A stretch of 64,000 nt of DNA from positions 124,001-188,000 of the forward strand of contig NZ_JAIQZJ010000008.1 of the NCBI RefSeq assembly GCF_020073815.1, written 5' to 3'. This stretch comes from Nocardioides mangrovi (GTDB lineage Bacteria > Actinomycetota > Actinomycetes > Propionibacteriales > Nocardioidaceae). The position numbers and the translations under genes are program-made. This document shows positions 37,271 through 47,305 of this stretch, piece after piece. The first letter of the stretch is position 1. The number at the start of each line of letters is the position of its first letter. The notes beneath the pieces are model-generated. The model was given only the letters and a program-made list of their open reading frames with translations, was not told the DNA's origin and searched no databases.

Positions 37271-37358
37271 GGGAACGGCTGCTGGCAGCCGCAACCCGCA
37301 CGACACGCCGTGGACGGTCGGCGTGTCGTGCGGGCAAGGGCTGCCAGCAGCCGTTCCC
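37271..37358. repeat. 40-bp arm inverted repeat with central mismatch, probable terminator
   Basis: Arms 37271-37310 and 37319-37358 pair perfectly over the outer 20 bp and the inner 16 bp, separated by a 4x4 mismatch (GCAA opposite CAAG), with an 8-base loop. It lies 15 bp past the stop of the HtrA-like protease on the minus strand and before the Lys-rich protein promoter. It could be a terminator for the protease; its length is unusual. Confidence 0.75.
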
Positions 37359-37373
37359 TGCGAGCGAGCCGGG

Positions 37374-38720
37374 TCAGTTGACCGGCGACTCCCCGAGGGT
37401 GACGGTCGCCGAGTGGGTCTTCCCGCTGCTGTCGGTCCACTTCAGCAGCGCGGAGTCGCCGGGCTCGTAGGTCGCGAGCGTGCTCTTGAGGACGTCGTAC
37501 GACGTGATGGAGGTCGAGCCGATGGCGGTGATCGTCGACCCGGCCGTGACGCCGGCGTCGGCGGCGGCGCCGCCGCTCTGGACCTGGCTGACCTGGACGC
37601 TGCCGCTGGTGTCGTCGGCGGTCTGGGCGATCGCGATGCCGAGGTAGGCCGAGGGGCCGACCTGGACGTCGCCGGACTCGTCGCCGGACTCGATCTGCTC
37701 GACGATCTGCTCGGCGGTGTCGATCGGGATCGCGAAGCTCTCGGTCTCGCCGCCGCTGCTGGCGGCGGTCGTGATGCCGACGACCTCGCCCTCGTCGTCG
37801 AGGAGCGCGCCGCCGGAGTAGCCGCCGACGACGTAGGCGTCCATCTGGATGAGGCCGGTGAGGTGCTCGCCCTCGACGGTGCCCTCGGCCGCGGTGTCGA
37901 TGGACTGGTCGAGCGCGACGACCGAGCCGCTCGAGGCCGAGAGGTAGCCCTGGCCCTGGGCGTTGCCGATCGCGGTGACCGCGTCGGAGACGGCCGGGTC
38001 GCCGTCGTCGTCGAGGGTGACCGTGTCCAGGCCGGACGCGCCGTCGAGCTGGAGCAGCGCGATGTCGCTCGTCTGGTCGTGACCCACGACGGTGGCGTCG
38101 TACGTCTCGCCGGTGGTGGCGACCGTGACCTTGACCTGAGTCGAGCCCTCGACCACGTGGTAGTTGGTCAGCACGAGGCCGGAGGAGTCGATGACAAGTC
38201 CGGTGCCGGCGCCCTCGCCCTCGGTGGTCACCGTGTCGATGAGGACGACGCCCTTGGACTCCTCGGCGGTCGCGTCGGTCTGCGTGCCCTCCTGGGTGCT
38301 GGTGCCCTGGCCGTAGGGGTCGGTCTGGCCGTAACCCGGGGCCTGGCCGCCGAAGTCGGGCACCTGGCCGGTGCCGTCCGAGCCCTCGGAGCCCTCGGAC
38401 CCGGTGTCCGGCGAGGTCTGGCCCGGGACCTGCGGCGCGCTCTGCGACGGGGCGCTCGCGGTCGCGGTGGAGTCACTGCGGTTCAGCGCCCAGGTGACCG
38501 GGACCGCGACCGAGGCCGCCAGCACGCCGCCCGCCACCGCACCGGCGATCGTCGCCTTCCAGGCCCAGCCGTGCCGCGCCGCCGGCTGGGCTGCCGGGGG
38601 GTGCTGGAACGCCGCGGCGTACGGGTTGGCCTGCTCGGCCGGGCCGTAGGTCGGAGCGGTGTACGGGTTGCCGTACGGGTCGTGCGAGGGCGGCTGCGGT
38701 GAGCGGGGCGTCTGGTCCAT
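37374..38720 (-). CDS. Membrane-anchored trypsin-like serine protease with PDZ domain (HtrA/DegP type)
   Basis: 448 residues from ATG 38720, set by the AGGAG site 5 bp upstream. The cytoplasmic N-terminus is Pro/Tyr/Gln-rich (~50 residues). One span follows at ~55-78 (IAGAVAGGVLAASVAVPV), then a Ser/Gly/Gln-rich linker. The protease domain holds the triad H188 (TNYHVV), D219 (QTSDIALL) and S302 (GGYSGGAL). A PDZ domain fills the last ~95 residues. GYSGG replaces the more common GNSGG. It probably handles misfolded exported proteins at the outer face of the membrane. Confidence 0.93.
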   Translation of the reverse strand: MDQTPRSPQPPSHDPYGNPYTAPTYGPAEQANPYAAAFQHPPAAQPAARHGWAWKATIAGAVAGGVLAASVAVPVTWALNRSDSTATASAPSQSAPQVPGQTSPDTGSEGSEGSDGTGQVPDFGGQAPGYGQTDPYGQGTSTQEGTQTDATAEESKGVVLIDTVTTEGEGAGTGLVIDSSGLVLTNYHVVEGSTQVKVTVATTGETYDATVVGHDQTSDIALLQLDGASGLDTVTLDDDGDPAVSDAVTAIGNAQGQGYLSASSGSVVALDQSIDTAAEGTVEGEHLTGLIQMDAYVVGGYSGGALLDDEGEVVGITTAASSGGETESFAIPIDTAEQIVEQIESGDESGDVQVGPSAYLGIAIAQTADDTSGSVQVSQVQSGGAAADAGVTAGSTITAIGSTSITSYDVLKSTLATYEPGDSALLKWTDSSGKTHSATVTLGESPVN

Positions 38721-38795
38721 GCTCCTAGTGGACGGCACGGATCTGACATACCCCCATGGGGTGCCTGAGTGCTGGCTGTGAGCTCGAGGCTCCGG

Positions 38796-39968
38796 TCAGA
38801 ACCCGATCCGCAGACCCGCGTAGTTCTCGGCCAGGCCGGCCGCGCCGGCCTCGCTGGTCGCCACCCAGCGCAGCTGCGAGAGCTGGAGCTGGCGGTCGAA
38901 CGGGTCAGTGCCCGTGTGCAGCATCGTGGTCATCCACCAGGAGAAGTGGGTGCAGCGCCAGACCCGGCGCAGGGCGGTGTCGGAGTAGGCGTCGGCCGGC
39001 GCGTGGTCGCCCTTGAGCAGCGCGGTCAGGGCCGGAGCGAGCAGGGCGACGTCGGCGACCGCGAGGTTGAGCCCCTTGGCGCCGGTGGGCGGGACGATGT
39101 GGGCCGCGTCGCCGGCGAGGAAGAGCCGGCCGTGGCGCATCGGCTGCTGAACGAACGAGCGCATCGGCAGCACGCTCCTGTCGGTGATCGGGCCGGTCGC
39201 GAGCGACCAGCCGTCCAGCCCGTGGCCGAGCCGGACCGCGAGCGCGTCCCAGATCCGGTCGTCGGACCAGTCGGCGACGTCGGTGCCGTTCGGCACCTGG
39301 AGGTAGAAGCGGGAGACGGTCGAGGAGCGCATCGAGTGGAGCGCGAAGCCGTCGTCGTGCCAGGCGTAGATGAGCTCGTCGGTCGACGGCGGGACGTCGG
39401 CGAGGATGCCGAACCAGGAGTAGTCGTAGGTGCGCTCCCAGGACTGTCGTACGCCGTCGGGGATCGCGCTGCGCGACGGGCCGAACGAGCCGTCGCAGCC
39501 GACCACGACGTCGGCCTCGAGCCGGTGCTCCTGCCCGTCCTGGTCGGTGAAGGTGACCGACGGTCGGTCGGTCTCGAGGTCGTGGAGCGCGGTGTCGCTC
39601 ACCTCGTAGACGACCTGCTGGCCACGGGCGTGGGCCGCGGTCACGAGGTCCTTCTGCACCTCGGTCTGGCCGTAGACGAAGACCTGCCGGCCGACCAGGT
39701 CGACGAAGTCGAGGTGGTGCCGCTCGTGCGGCCACTGGAGGTAGATGCCGCGGTGCGGGTCGGCCTCCCGGTCGAGCCGCTCGCCCAGCCCGACCTCGCG
39801 CAGCAGGTCGACCGAGGACTGCTCGAGGATCCCGGCCCGGATCCGGCTCGCGACGTACTCCTCGGAGCGGGTCTCGAGGACGACGGACTCGACGCCGTCC
39901 GCGGCGAGGAGGTGGGAGAGCAGCAGGCCCGCCGGGCCGGCGCCGATGATGGCGACCTGGGTACGCAT
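38796..39968 (-). CDS. pobA: 4-hydroxybenzoate 3-monooxygenase (PobA)
   Basis: 390 residues, the normal length. FAD motifs: IGAGPAGLLLSHLLAADGV at residue ~7, VVGCDGSFGPSR at ~160 (DG motif) and LFLAGDAAHIVPPTGAKGLN at ~282. It hydroxylates 4-hydroxybenzoate to protocatechuate using NAD(P)H and O2. It feeds the pcaHG operon, which starts 870 bp away on the other strand. A TTCCGC/GCGGAA box lies 45 bp upstream of its start, abutting the stop of the IclR regulator. Confidence 0.95.
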   Translation of the reverse strand: MRTQVAIIGAGPAGLLLSHLLAADGVESVVLETRSEEYVASRIRAGILEQSSVDLLREVGLGERLDREADPHRGIYLQWPHERHHLDFVDLVGRQVFVYGQTEVQKDLVTAAHARGQQVVYEVSDTALHDLETDRPSVTFTDQDGQEHRLEADVVVGCDGSFGPSRSAIPDGVRQSWERTYDYSWFGILADVPPSTDELIYAWHDDGFALHSMRSSTVSRFYLQVPNGTDVADWSDDRIWDALAVRLGHGLDGWSLATGPITDRSVLPMRSFVQQPMRHGRLFLAGDAAHIVPPTGAKGLNLAVADVALLAPALTALLKGDHAPADAYSDTALRRVWRCTHFSWWMTTMLHTGTDPFDRQLQLSQLRWVATSEAGAAGLAENYAGLRIGF

Positions 39969-40012
39969 GGCCGCAGTGTCGTCGGCGGCAGCCCCAGTCG
40001 CGGAGGCGCTCC

Positions 40013-40027
40013 TTCCGCTGGGCGGAA
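40013..40027. promoter_or_regulatory. IclR-type operator upstream of pobA
   Basis: TTCCGC-tgg-GCGGAA is a perfect 6-3-6 palindrome, the usual IclR-family operator geometry. It lies directly against the stop codon of the IclR gene and upstream of pobA. A near copy is found at 40782-40796 before pcaH. Confidence 0.65.
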
Positions 40028-40771
40028 TCAGCCGAGGGCGCGGCCGATGCCGCGGGCCGCGACCTGGAGGGCGCCGACCAGCTTGGCGCGGTCCTTGAGC
40101 GAGGGCAGCACCAGGCCCAGGCTGGCGACCACGTCAGGCCCGCGGCGGATCGGGACGGCGAGCGAGCAGGCGCCGAGGCTCATCTCCTCGGTCGTCGTCG
40201 CGTAGCCGTCGCGCTGGACTCGCGCGAGCTGGCGGCGCAGGGTGCCCGGCTGGGTGACGGTGTACGGCGTGACCCGGGCCAGGTCGGAGAGCACCGCGTG
40301 CTGCACCTCCGCCGGCGCGTGCGCCAGCAGCACCTTGCCGACGCCGGTCGCGTGCATCGGCAGCCGCGAGCCCACGCTGCTGACGACCGGCACGGACGCG
40401 TGGCCGGCGAGGCGGTCGACGTAGAGGACCTCGGCGCCGTCGCGCACCGCGAGGTGCACGGTGGCGAGCGTCGCGCCGTAGAGGTCGTGGAGGTACGGCG
40501 AGGCCAGCTCGCGCAGCCCGGTCTGCACGGGGGCGAGCAGGCCGATGTCCCAGAGGCGCCGGCCGACGACGTACGCGCCGTCCTGGGCGCGGGCCAGGGC
40601 GCCCCACGCGACCAGCTCGCCGACCAGCCGGTGCGCGGTCGGGACCGGCAGCTCCGCTCGCTCGGCGAGCTCGGTGAGGGTGAGCCGCCGGTGCCGCTCG
40701 TCGAAGGCGCCGAGCAGCGCGAGAGCCCGTGAGGTGACGGTGGCGCCGGGGGCGGAGCTGTTGCCGGCCAT
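40028..40771 (-). CDS. IclR-family regulator of pob/pca genes (PcaR/PobR-like)
   Basis: 247 residues. The N-terminal winged helix (SRALALLGAFDERHRRLTLTELAERAELPVPTAHRLVGEL) is followed by the IclR effector domain (GTLRRQLARVQRDGYATTTEEMSLGACSLAVPIRR). It sits between pobA and the divergent pcaHGB-DC operon, each preceded by a matching 15-bp box. This suits a protocatechuate- or 4-hydroxybenzoate-responsive regulator of both. The exact effector cannot be told. Confidence 0.9.
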   Translation of the reverse strand: MAGNSSAPGATVTSRALALLGAFDERHRRLTLTELAERAELPVPTAHRLVGELVAWGALARAQDGAYVVGRRLWDIGLLAPVQTGLRELASPYLHDLYGATLATVHLAVRDGAEVLYVDRLAGHASVPVVSSVGSRLPMHATGVGKVLLAHAPAEVQHAVLSDLARVTPYTVTQPGTLRRQLARVQRDGYATTTEEMSLGACSLAVPIRRGPDVVASLGLVLPSLKDRAKLVGALQVAARGIGRALG

Positions 40772-40781
40772 GGGGGCAGTC

Positions 40782-40796
40782 TTCCACTCACCGGAA
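40782..40796. promoter_or_regulatory. IclR-type operator in the iclR-pcaH divergent region
   Basis: On the minus strand the box reads TTCCGGTGAGTGGAA. It matches the pobA box TTCCGCTGGGCGGAA at 12 of 15 positions. It lies 11 bp from the IclR start and 45 bp before pcaH, so it could control pcaH and autoregulate the regulator. Confidence 0.55.
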
Positions 40797-40840
40797 ACGG
40801 ATCGTCGTCAGCGACGCCGTCCCCTCCCTACCTTCCTCCC

Positions 40841-41635
40841 GTGACCACCCCCGTTCCCGGTCCCGCCACGGACCCCGACTCGGCCGCCGCCAGCCAGGCC
40901 GAGATCAGCGACGAGATCGCGAGCATCGCCAAGGAGTACGTCGCCGCCGGCGTCGTGGAGATCTCCCCGCGGCACGACTACCCGCCGTACCGCTCCAGCA
41001 TCCTGCGGCACCCGACCAAGGCGCCGCAGCAGGTCGACCCGGAGGGCATCGAGCTGTGGGCGCCGGTCTTCGGCCAGCTCGACGTCGACCCGCTCGAGTC
41101 CGACCTCACCATCCAGCACCGCGGGGAGCCCGTCGGAGAGCGGATGATCGTGACGGGCCGGGTCACCGACGGCGAGGGCCGACCGGTGCGCCGCCAGCTC
41201 GTCGAGATCTGGCAGGCCAACGCGGGCGGCCGCTACATCCACCAGCGCGACCAGCACCCGGCCGCGCTGGACCCGAACTTCACCGGCATGGGCCGCTGCC
41301 TCACCGACGACGACGGCCACTACCGCTTCACCACGATCAAGCCCGGGCCCTACCCGTGGAAGAACCACCACAACGCCTGGCGGCCGGCGCACATCCACTT
41401 CTCGCTGTTCGGCACGGAGTTCACCCAGCGGCTGATCACCCAGATGTACTTCCCGGGCGACCCGCTCTTCGCGCTCGACCCGATCTACCAGTCGATCGTC
41501 GACCAGGACGCGCGTGACCGGCTGGTCGCGACGTACGACCACGACGTGACCACGCACGAGTGGAGCACCGGCTACCGCTGGGACATCGTCCTCACCGGCA
41601 GCCACCGCACCGTGTTCGAGGAGGACGAGCAGTGA
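40841..41635 (+). CDS. pcaH: Protocatechuate 3,4-dioxygenase beta subunit (PcaH)
   Basis: 264 residues from GTG 40841. The intradiol dioxygenase fold carries iron ligands in GGRYIHQ (Tyr), GPYPWKN (Tyr) and RPAHIHFS (two His). The beta subunit binds the catalytic Fe(III). It cleaves protocatechuate between its two hydroxyl groups to 3-carboxy-cis,cis-muconate. The stop overlaps pcaG by GTGA. Confidence 0.96.
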   Translation: MTTPVPGPATDPDSAAASQAEISDEIASIAKEYVAAGVVEISPRHDYPPYRSSILRHPTKAPQQVDPEGIELWAPVFGQLDVDPLESDLTIQHRGEPVGERMIVTGRVTDGEGRPVRRQLVEIWQANAGGRYIHQRDQHPAALDPNFTGMGRCLTDDDGHYRFTTIKPGPYPWKNHHNAWRPAHIHFSLFGTEFTQRLITQMYFPGDPLFALDPIYQSIVDQDARDRLVATYDHDVTTHEWSTGYRWDIVLTGSHRTVFEEDEQ

Positions 41636-42144
41636 CCGCCCCCGGGATCGAGCAGACCCCCACCCCCGGCCAGACGATCGGGCCGTTCTTCGGCTTCGCC
41701 CTGCCGTACGACGGGGGCGGCGAGCTCGTGCCGCCGACCCGGCCGGACGCGATCCGCTTCCACGGCCGGGTGCTCGACGGCGCCGGCGTACCGGTTCCCG
41801 ACGCGCTCGTCGAGCTCCGGCAGACCGCACCGGACGGCAGTGTGCCGCGAGCGGCGGGGTCGCTGCAGCGCGACGGCTACACCTTCACCGGGTGGGGCCG
41901 CGCGGCGACCGACCGGACCGGGCACTTCCAGTTCTCGACGCTCCGCCCGGGTGGCGGCTCGCCCTTCTTCGCGCTCGCCGTCTTCGCCCGCGGCCTGACC
42001 GACCGGCTCTTCACCCGCGCCTACCTGCCGGGCGCCGCGCCCGCGCAGTGGCCGTCGCTCGAGGCGGCGGCCGACGACCGCGGCTTCGTCTTCGACATCC
42101 GGCTCCAGGGTGAGGCCGAGACGGTCTTCCTGTCCTACCGGTAG
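41632..42144 (+). CDS. pcaG: Protocatechuate 3,4-dioxygenase alpha subunit (PcaG)
   Basis: 170 residues from GTG 41632, somewhat shorter than the usual 185-205. It contains TPGQTIGPFFGFALPYD, the HGRVLDGAGVPVPDALVELRQ strand pair and the FSTLRPG turn, but not the full iron ligand set, as expected for alpha. The end LQGEAETVFLSYR is typical. It forms the alpha-beta protomer with PcaH. Confidence 0.94.
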   Translation: MTAPGIEQTPTPGQTIGPFFGFALPYDGGGELVPPTRPDAIRFHGRVLDGAGVPVPDALVELRQTAPDGSVPRAAGSLQRDGYTFTGWGRAATDRTGHFQFSTLRPGGGSPFFALAVFARGLTDRLFTRAYLPGAAPAQWPSLEAAADDRGFVFDIRLQGEAETVFLSYR

Positions 42145-42154
42145 AACTGGGCCC

Positions 42155-43249
42155 ATGGCGGACCTCTTCTGGCCCGGCGACGAGCGCGCCGGGCTGCACT
42201 TCACCTCGGCCGCGTTCCTGCGCGCGATGGTCGCGGTCGAGTCCGACTGGGTCGGGCGCGAGCTCGAGGTGCCCGACGCCCTGGACGAGATCTCCGCGGA
42301 GGCGGAGTCCGGCGGCAACCCGGTCATCCCGCTGGTGCGCCACCTGCGCGAGCAGGGCACCGACGTGCACCGCGGACTCACCAGTCAGGACGTCGTCGAC
42401 TCGGCGCTGATGCGGATGGCTGGCGCGGCGGTCGCCGACCTGCGGCGCGACCTGGCTCGCGTCGTCGGCGGCCTCGCCGACCTCGCGTCCGCCCACCGCG
42501 AGACGCCGATGGTCGCGCGCACCCTGACCCAGCACGCCGTGCCCACGACCTTCGGCTTCCGCGTCGCGGCGTGGCTGACCGCGGTCCTCGATGCCGACGA
42601 GGACCTGGCCCGGCTCGCCTTCCCGGCGCAGCTCGGCGGCGCGGCCGGCACTCGCGCGGCGATGGTCGAGCTCGGCCGCGCGGTGCCTGACGACGTGCCG
42701 CGCTGGCACACGACGCGGTCCGCGGTCACCCGGGTCGGCGACGCGCTCGCCGGCACGACCGACGCGTGCGCCCGGATCGCCAACGACGTGCTGGTCATGT
42801 CGCGGCCCGAGATCGGCGAGCTCGCCGAGGGCTCCGGCGGCGGCTCGTCGACGATGCCGAACAAGGCCAACCCGACGCTGTCCGTGCTCGTCCGCCGGGC
42901 CGCGCTCACCAGCCCCCAGCTCGCCGCGACCCTGCACCTCGCCGCGGTCCAGCAGGTCGACGACCGCGCCGACGGCGGCTGGCACGCGGAGTGGGCCACC
43001 CTGCGCGACCTCGTCCGCCGCACCCTGGTCGCCGCCTCCCAGACCGCCGACCTCGTCGCCGGGCTCGTCGTGCACGCCGAGCGGATGGCCGCCACCCTCG
43101 CGGCCGCCGGCGACGACGTGCTCGCCGAGCAGCGGAGCATGGCCGCAGCCGCCGGGCACGCCCCCGCGCCGTCGTACCTCGGCGACGCGGCGGCGTACGT
43201 CGACCAGGTCGTCGCCCGCGCCCACCGTCACCTGGAGGAGAAGCCGTGA
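42155..43249 (+). CDS. pcaB: 3-carboxy-cis,cis-muconate cycloisomerase (PcaB)
   Basis: 364 residues from ATG 42155. The fumarase/aspartase superfamily signature GGGSSTMPNKANPTLS is at ~residues 228-243, and the conserved TSQDVVDSALM at ~74 is present. It cyclises 3-carboxymuconate to 4-carboxymuconolactone. Many PcaB proteins are about 450 residues; this one ends without the extra C-terminal domain, a difference I interpret as a short form rather than truncation. The stop overlaps the next gene. Confidence 0.93.
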   Translation: MADLFWPGDERAGLHFTSAAFLRAMVAVESDWVGRELEVPDALDEISAEAESGGNPVIPLVRHLREQGTDVHRGLTSQDVVDSALMRMAGAAVADLRRDLARVVGGLADLASAHRETPMVARTLTQHAVPTTFGFRVAAWLTAVLDADEDLARLAFPAQLGGAAGTRAAMVELGRAVPDDVPRWHTTRSAVTRVGDALAGTTDACARIANDVLVMSRPEIGELAEGSGGGSSTMPNKANPTLSVLVRRAALTSPQLAATLHLAAVQQVDDRADGGWHAEWATLRDLVRRTLVAASQTADLVAGLVVHAERMAATLAAAGDDVLAEQRSMAAAAGHAPAPSYLGDAAAYVDQVVARAHRHLEEKP

Positions 43250-44433
43250 CCCCCGCCATCACCGTCGTCCGGATGACCGGCAGCCGCGACCGCGCGGAGC
43301 TGCCGCTGCTGGTGGTCGGGCCGTCGCTCGGCACCTCGGCCGCGACGCTCTGGACCGACTGCGCGGCCGGGCTGACCGACGCCTTCGATGTCGTCGCGTG
43401 GGACCTGCCCGGCCATGGCCACAACAGGTCGGTGCCCGAGGAGCCCTTCGCGATGGCCGAGCTGGCCGCCGGGGTGCTGGCCGTCGTCGACGACGTGCTC
43501 ACCCAGCGCGGCCAGCCGCGGGGACCCTTCTTCTACGCCGGCGACTCGGTCGGCGGCGCGGTCGGCCTCCAGCTGCTGCTCGACGCCCCCGACCGCGTCG
43601 TCGCCGCGGCGCTGCTGTGCACCGGCGCGAAGATCGGCACCGAGGAGTCGTGGACCGAGCGGATCGGGTCGGTGCGCGCGTCCGGGACGCCTGTCATGGT
43701 GGCCGGGTCGGCCGAGCGGTGGTTCGGCCCCGGCTTCCTCGAGCGCGAGCCCGAGCGCGGCGGCGCGCTGCTGCGGGCGCTCTCCGACGCCGTCGACGAG
43801 GGCTACGTCCAGGTCTGCGGGGCGTTGGCGGCGTACGACGTCCGCGCGATGCTCGGCCAGGTCAAGGCGCCGGTGCTGGCCGTCGGCGGGTCGCACGACG
43901 TGGCCACGCCGCCCGCCTCGCTGCAGGAGATCGCCGACGGAGTGGCCGACGGGCGGTACGTCGAGCTCGAGGGCGTCGCCCACCTGGCCCCGGCCGAGGC
44001 GCCGGGCGAGGTGGCCGCGCTGCTGCGCGAGCACTTCCTGGGGGAGACGCCGCGGGTGGACGAGCCGGTGTCGGACGGGATGCGGGTGCGTCGCGAGGTG
44101 CTCGGCGACGCCCATGTCGACCGCGCCGCGGCGGCGACCACCGGGTTCACACGGGACTTCCAGGAGCTGATCACGGCGTACGCCTGGGGCGAGATCTGGA
44201 CCCGCCCCGGCCTCGACCGCCGCTCGCGCTCGATGATCACGCTGACCGCACTGATCGCCCGCGGCCACCACGAGGAGCTCGCGATGCACGTGCGCGCCGC
44301 GCTGCGCAACGGCCTGACCGTGGACGAGATCAAGGAGGTCATCCTCCAGTCCGCCATCTACTGCGGCGTCCCCGACGCCAACACGGCCTTCCGGATCGCC
44401 TCCGGGGTGCTGGCGGAGGAGGGCCTGCTGTAG
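43246..44433 (+). CDS. pcaL: Fused 3-oxoadipate enol-lactonase / 4-carboxymuconolactone decarboxylase (PcaDC, also PcaL)
   Basis: 395 residues from GTG 43246. Residues 1-~255 are an alpha/beta hydrolase with nucleophile S101 (AGDSVGGAVG). Residues ~265-395 are a carboxymuconolactone decarboxylase domain (VLGDAHVDRAAAATTGFTRD, then RGHHEELAMHVRAALRNG and QSAIYCGVPDANTAF). The fused enzyme carries 4-carboxymuconolactone to 3-oxoadipate enol-lactone and then hydrolyses it. This fusion is common in actinobacteria. It is the last gene of pcaHGBL. Confidence 0.95.
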   Translation: MTPAITVVRMTGSRDRAELPLLVVGPSLGTSAATLWTDCAAGLTDAFDVVAWDLPGHGHNRSVPEEPFAMAELAAGVLAVVDDVLTQRGQPRGPFFYAGDSVGGAVGLQLLLDAPDRVVAAALLCTGAKIGTEESWTERIGSVRASGTPVMVAGSAERWFGPGFLEREPERGGALLRALSDAVDEGYVQVCGALAAYDVRAMLGQVKAPVLAVGGSHDVATPPASLQEIADGVADGRYVELEGVAHLAPAEAPGEVAALLREHFLGETPRVDEPVSDGMRVRREVLGDAHVDRAAAATTGFTRDFQELITAYAWGEIWTRPGLDRRSRSMITLTALIARGHHEELAMHVRAALRNGLTVDEIKEVILQSAIYCGVPDANTAFRIASGVLAEEGLL

Positions 44434-44443
44434 GCGGCGCCGC

Positions 44444-44515
44444 ATGTAAAGCGGAGTTACGGAGTCTTCCGAGCCGTTCTAACAGGTCGGGAGACCCCAT
44501 AACTCCGCGTTACAT
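44444..44515. terminator. Bidirectional terminator between pcaL and a LysR gene
   Basis: Arms 44444-44470 and 44489-44515 pair over 27 positions with four mismatches, several of them able to form G-U pairs. The ends carry ATGTAA/TTACAT. It fills the gap between the convergent pcaL and LysR genes, and is AT-richer than its surroundings. Confidence 0.7.
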
Positions 44516-44526
44516 ATCGCGGCGCG

Positions 44527-45408
44527 TCACAGGCAGGCCGCGACCAGCTCCGCGACGCGACGTACGGCCGGGGCGTCGTCGGCCGCGCGGGTCGCGAGCG
44601 CCAGGTCGATCGTGGGCGGGTCGGTGAGCGCGACGTAGGAGACGCCGGCGAGGCCGAGCGAGCGCACGGGCTCCGGCACCAGCGCGACGCCGAGGCCGGC
44701 CGCGACGAAGACGACGAGGGTCGCGGTCTCGCTGACCTCGACGACCGGGTCGGGTGAGAAGCCCGCGGCCTCGCAGGCCGCACGCACCCGCTCGTGCATC
44801 GAGGACCGGTGCCCCGACGGGTGCATCACGAAGGCCTCGCCGGCCAGCGCCGACAGCGAGATCCGGCGGCGGCCGGCCAGGGGATGCGATGACGGCAGCA
44901 CTGCGACCAGTCGCTCCGACCGGAGCGTGCGGATCGCCAGATCCCCACTGTTGAGAGGGTCTGGCCGCAGCAGTGCGACATCGAACGTCCGGTCGCGCAG
45001 GCCGTCGACGAGTCGCGGGGACAGCAGCTCGCCGCGCAGCTCGAGGTCGAGGCCCGGCACCGAGGCACGCACCTCGCGCGCGACGCGGGGCAGCACGTCG
45101 TACGTCGCGGTGCCGATGAAGCCGATCGACACGCGCCCGACCGCTCCCGACGCGAGCAGTGCCATGTCGTCCTCGGCGCGGGCCACGTCGCCGAGCACGG
45201 TGCGGGCGTGCTCGGCGAAGCGCGCGCCGGCCTCGGTCAGCTCGACCCGGCGGGTGGTGCGCGTGAAGAGCGGGACGCCGAGCTCGCGCTCGAGCTGCTT
45301 GACCTGCTGGGAGAGCGCCGGCTGGGCGATGTGCAGCCGCCCGGCGGCACGGCCGAAGTGCCGCTCCTCGGCGAGGACGACGAACGACCGCAGGTGTCGC
45401 AGTTCCAT
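44527..45408 (-). CDS. LysR-family regulator of the pcaFIJ operon (CatM/BenM-like group)
   Basis: 293 residues. The N-terminal helix-turn-helix reads MELRHLRSFVVLAEERHFGRAA and AQPALSQQVKQLERELG, as in the BenM/CatM/CbnR group that controls aromatic ring cleavage. The effector domain follows (GRVSIGFIGTATYDVLPRVAR). It is divergent from pcaF with 71 bp between starts. A muconate- or lactone-type inducer is expected by analogy. Confidence 0.9.
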   Translation of the reverse strand: MELRHLRSFVVLAEERHFGRAAGRLHIAQPALSQQVKQLERELGVPLFTRTTRRVELTEAGARFAEHARTVLGDVARAEDDMALLASGAVGRVSIGFIGTATYDVLPRVAREVRASVPGLDLELRGELLSPRLVDGLRDRTFDVALLRPDPLNSGDLAIRTLRSERLVAVLPSSHPLAGRRRISLSALAGEAFVMHPSGHRSSMHERVRAACEAAGFSPDPVVEVSETATLVVFVAAGLGVALVPEPVRSLGLAGVSYVALTDPPTIDLALATRAADDAPAVRRVAELVAACL

Positions 45409-45425
45409 TGGTCCAACTTATCAAT
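45407..45425. promoter_or_regulatory. Candidate LysR box between the LysR gene and pcaF
   Basis: ATTG-N11-CAAT forms a 19-bp dyad overlapping the LysR start codon, in an AT-rich stretch. The spacing suits a LysR recognition site. ATTGG recurs at about 45441, nearer pcaF, and might be the activation half-site. Confidence 0.45.
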
Positions 45426-45479
45426 CAAGACAGATTCAGTATTGGAGATGATCACAGGTCGCGGCCTACCGTGGACGGC

Positions 45480-46651
<1,172 letters not shown>

Positions 46652-46655
<4 letters not shown>

Positions 46656-47305
46656 GGATCTGTGAGTCGGCCGCCGAGGCGGTCGAGGGGATCGAGGACG
46701 GCTCGACCGTCCTCATCGGGGGTTTCGGCATGGCCGGCATGCCGGTCGAGCTGATCGACGCGCTCATCGAGCAGGGCGCCACCGACCTCACCGTCGTGTC
46801 CAACAACGCCGGCAACGGCGACACCGGCCTGGCCGCGCTGCTCGCGAAGGGCCGGGTCCGCAAGATGGTCTGCTCCTTCCCGCGCCAGCACGACTCGTGG
46901 GTCTTCGACGGCCTCTACCGCGAGGGCCGGATCGAGCTCGAGCTGGTCCCGCAGGGCAACCTGGGCGAGCGGATGCGCGCCGCCGGCGCCGGCATCGGCG
47001 CCTTCTTCTCCCCGACGGGCGTCGGCACCCCGCTGGCCGAGGGCAAGGAGACCCGCGAGATCGACGGCCGCACCTACGTCCTCGAGCTCCCCATCAAGGG
47101 CGACGTCGCCCTCGTCGGCGCCCACCGCGCCGACCGGATGGGCAACGTCGTCTACCGCAAGACGGCCCGCAACTTCGGCCCGGTGATGGCCACGGCCGCG
47201 ACCACGACGATCGTCCAGGTGCGCGAGGTCGTCGAGATCGGCGACCTCGACCCGGAGCAGGTCGTCACCCCGAGCATCTACGTGGACAGGGTGGTGGCGG
47301 TATGA
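46652..47305 (+). CDS. pcaI: 3-oxoadipate CoA-transferase subunit A (PcaI)
   Basis: 217 residues from GTG 46652. CoA-transferase family I alpha motif GGFGMAGMPVELIDALIEQG and VSNNAGNGDTGLA are present, and FFSPTGVGTPLAEGKE follows. With PcaJ it transfers CoA from succinyl-CoA to 3-oxoadipate. It overlaps pcaF and pcaJ. Confidence 0.93.

Noticed and set aside
37271..37358. Inverted repeat considered as a mobile-element end or attachment site
   Set aside because: No transposase or integrase gene and no target-site duplication seen; adjacent arms fit a hairpin better.
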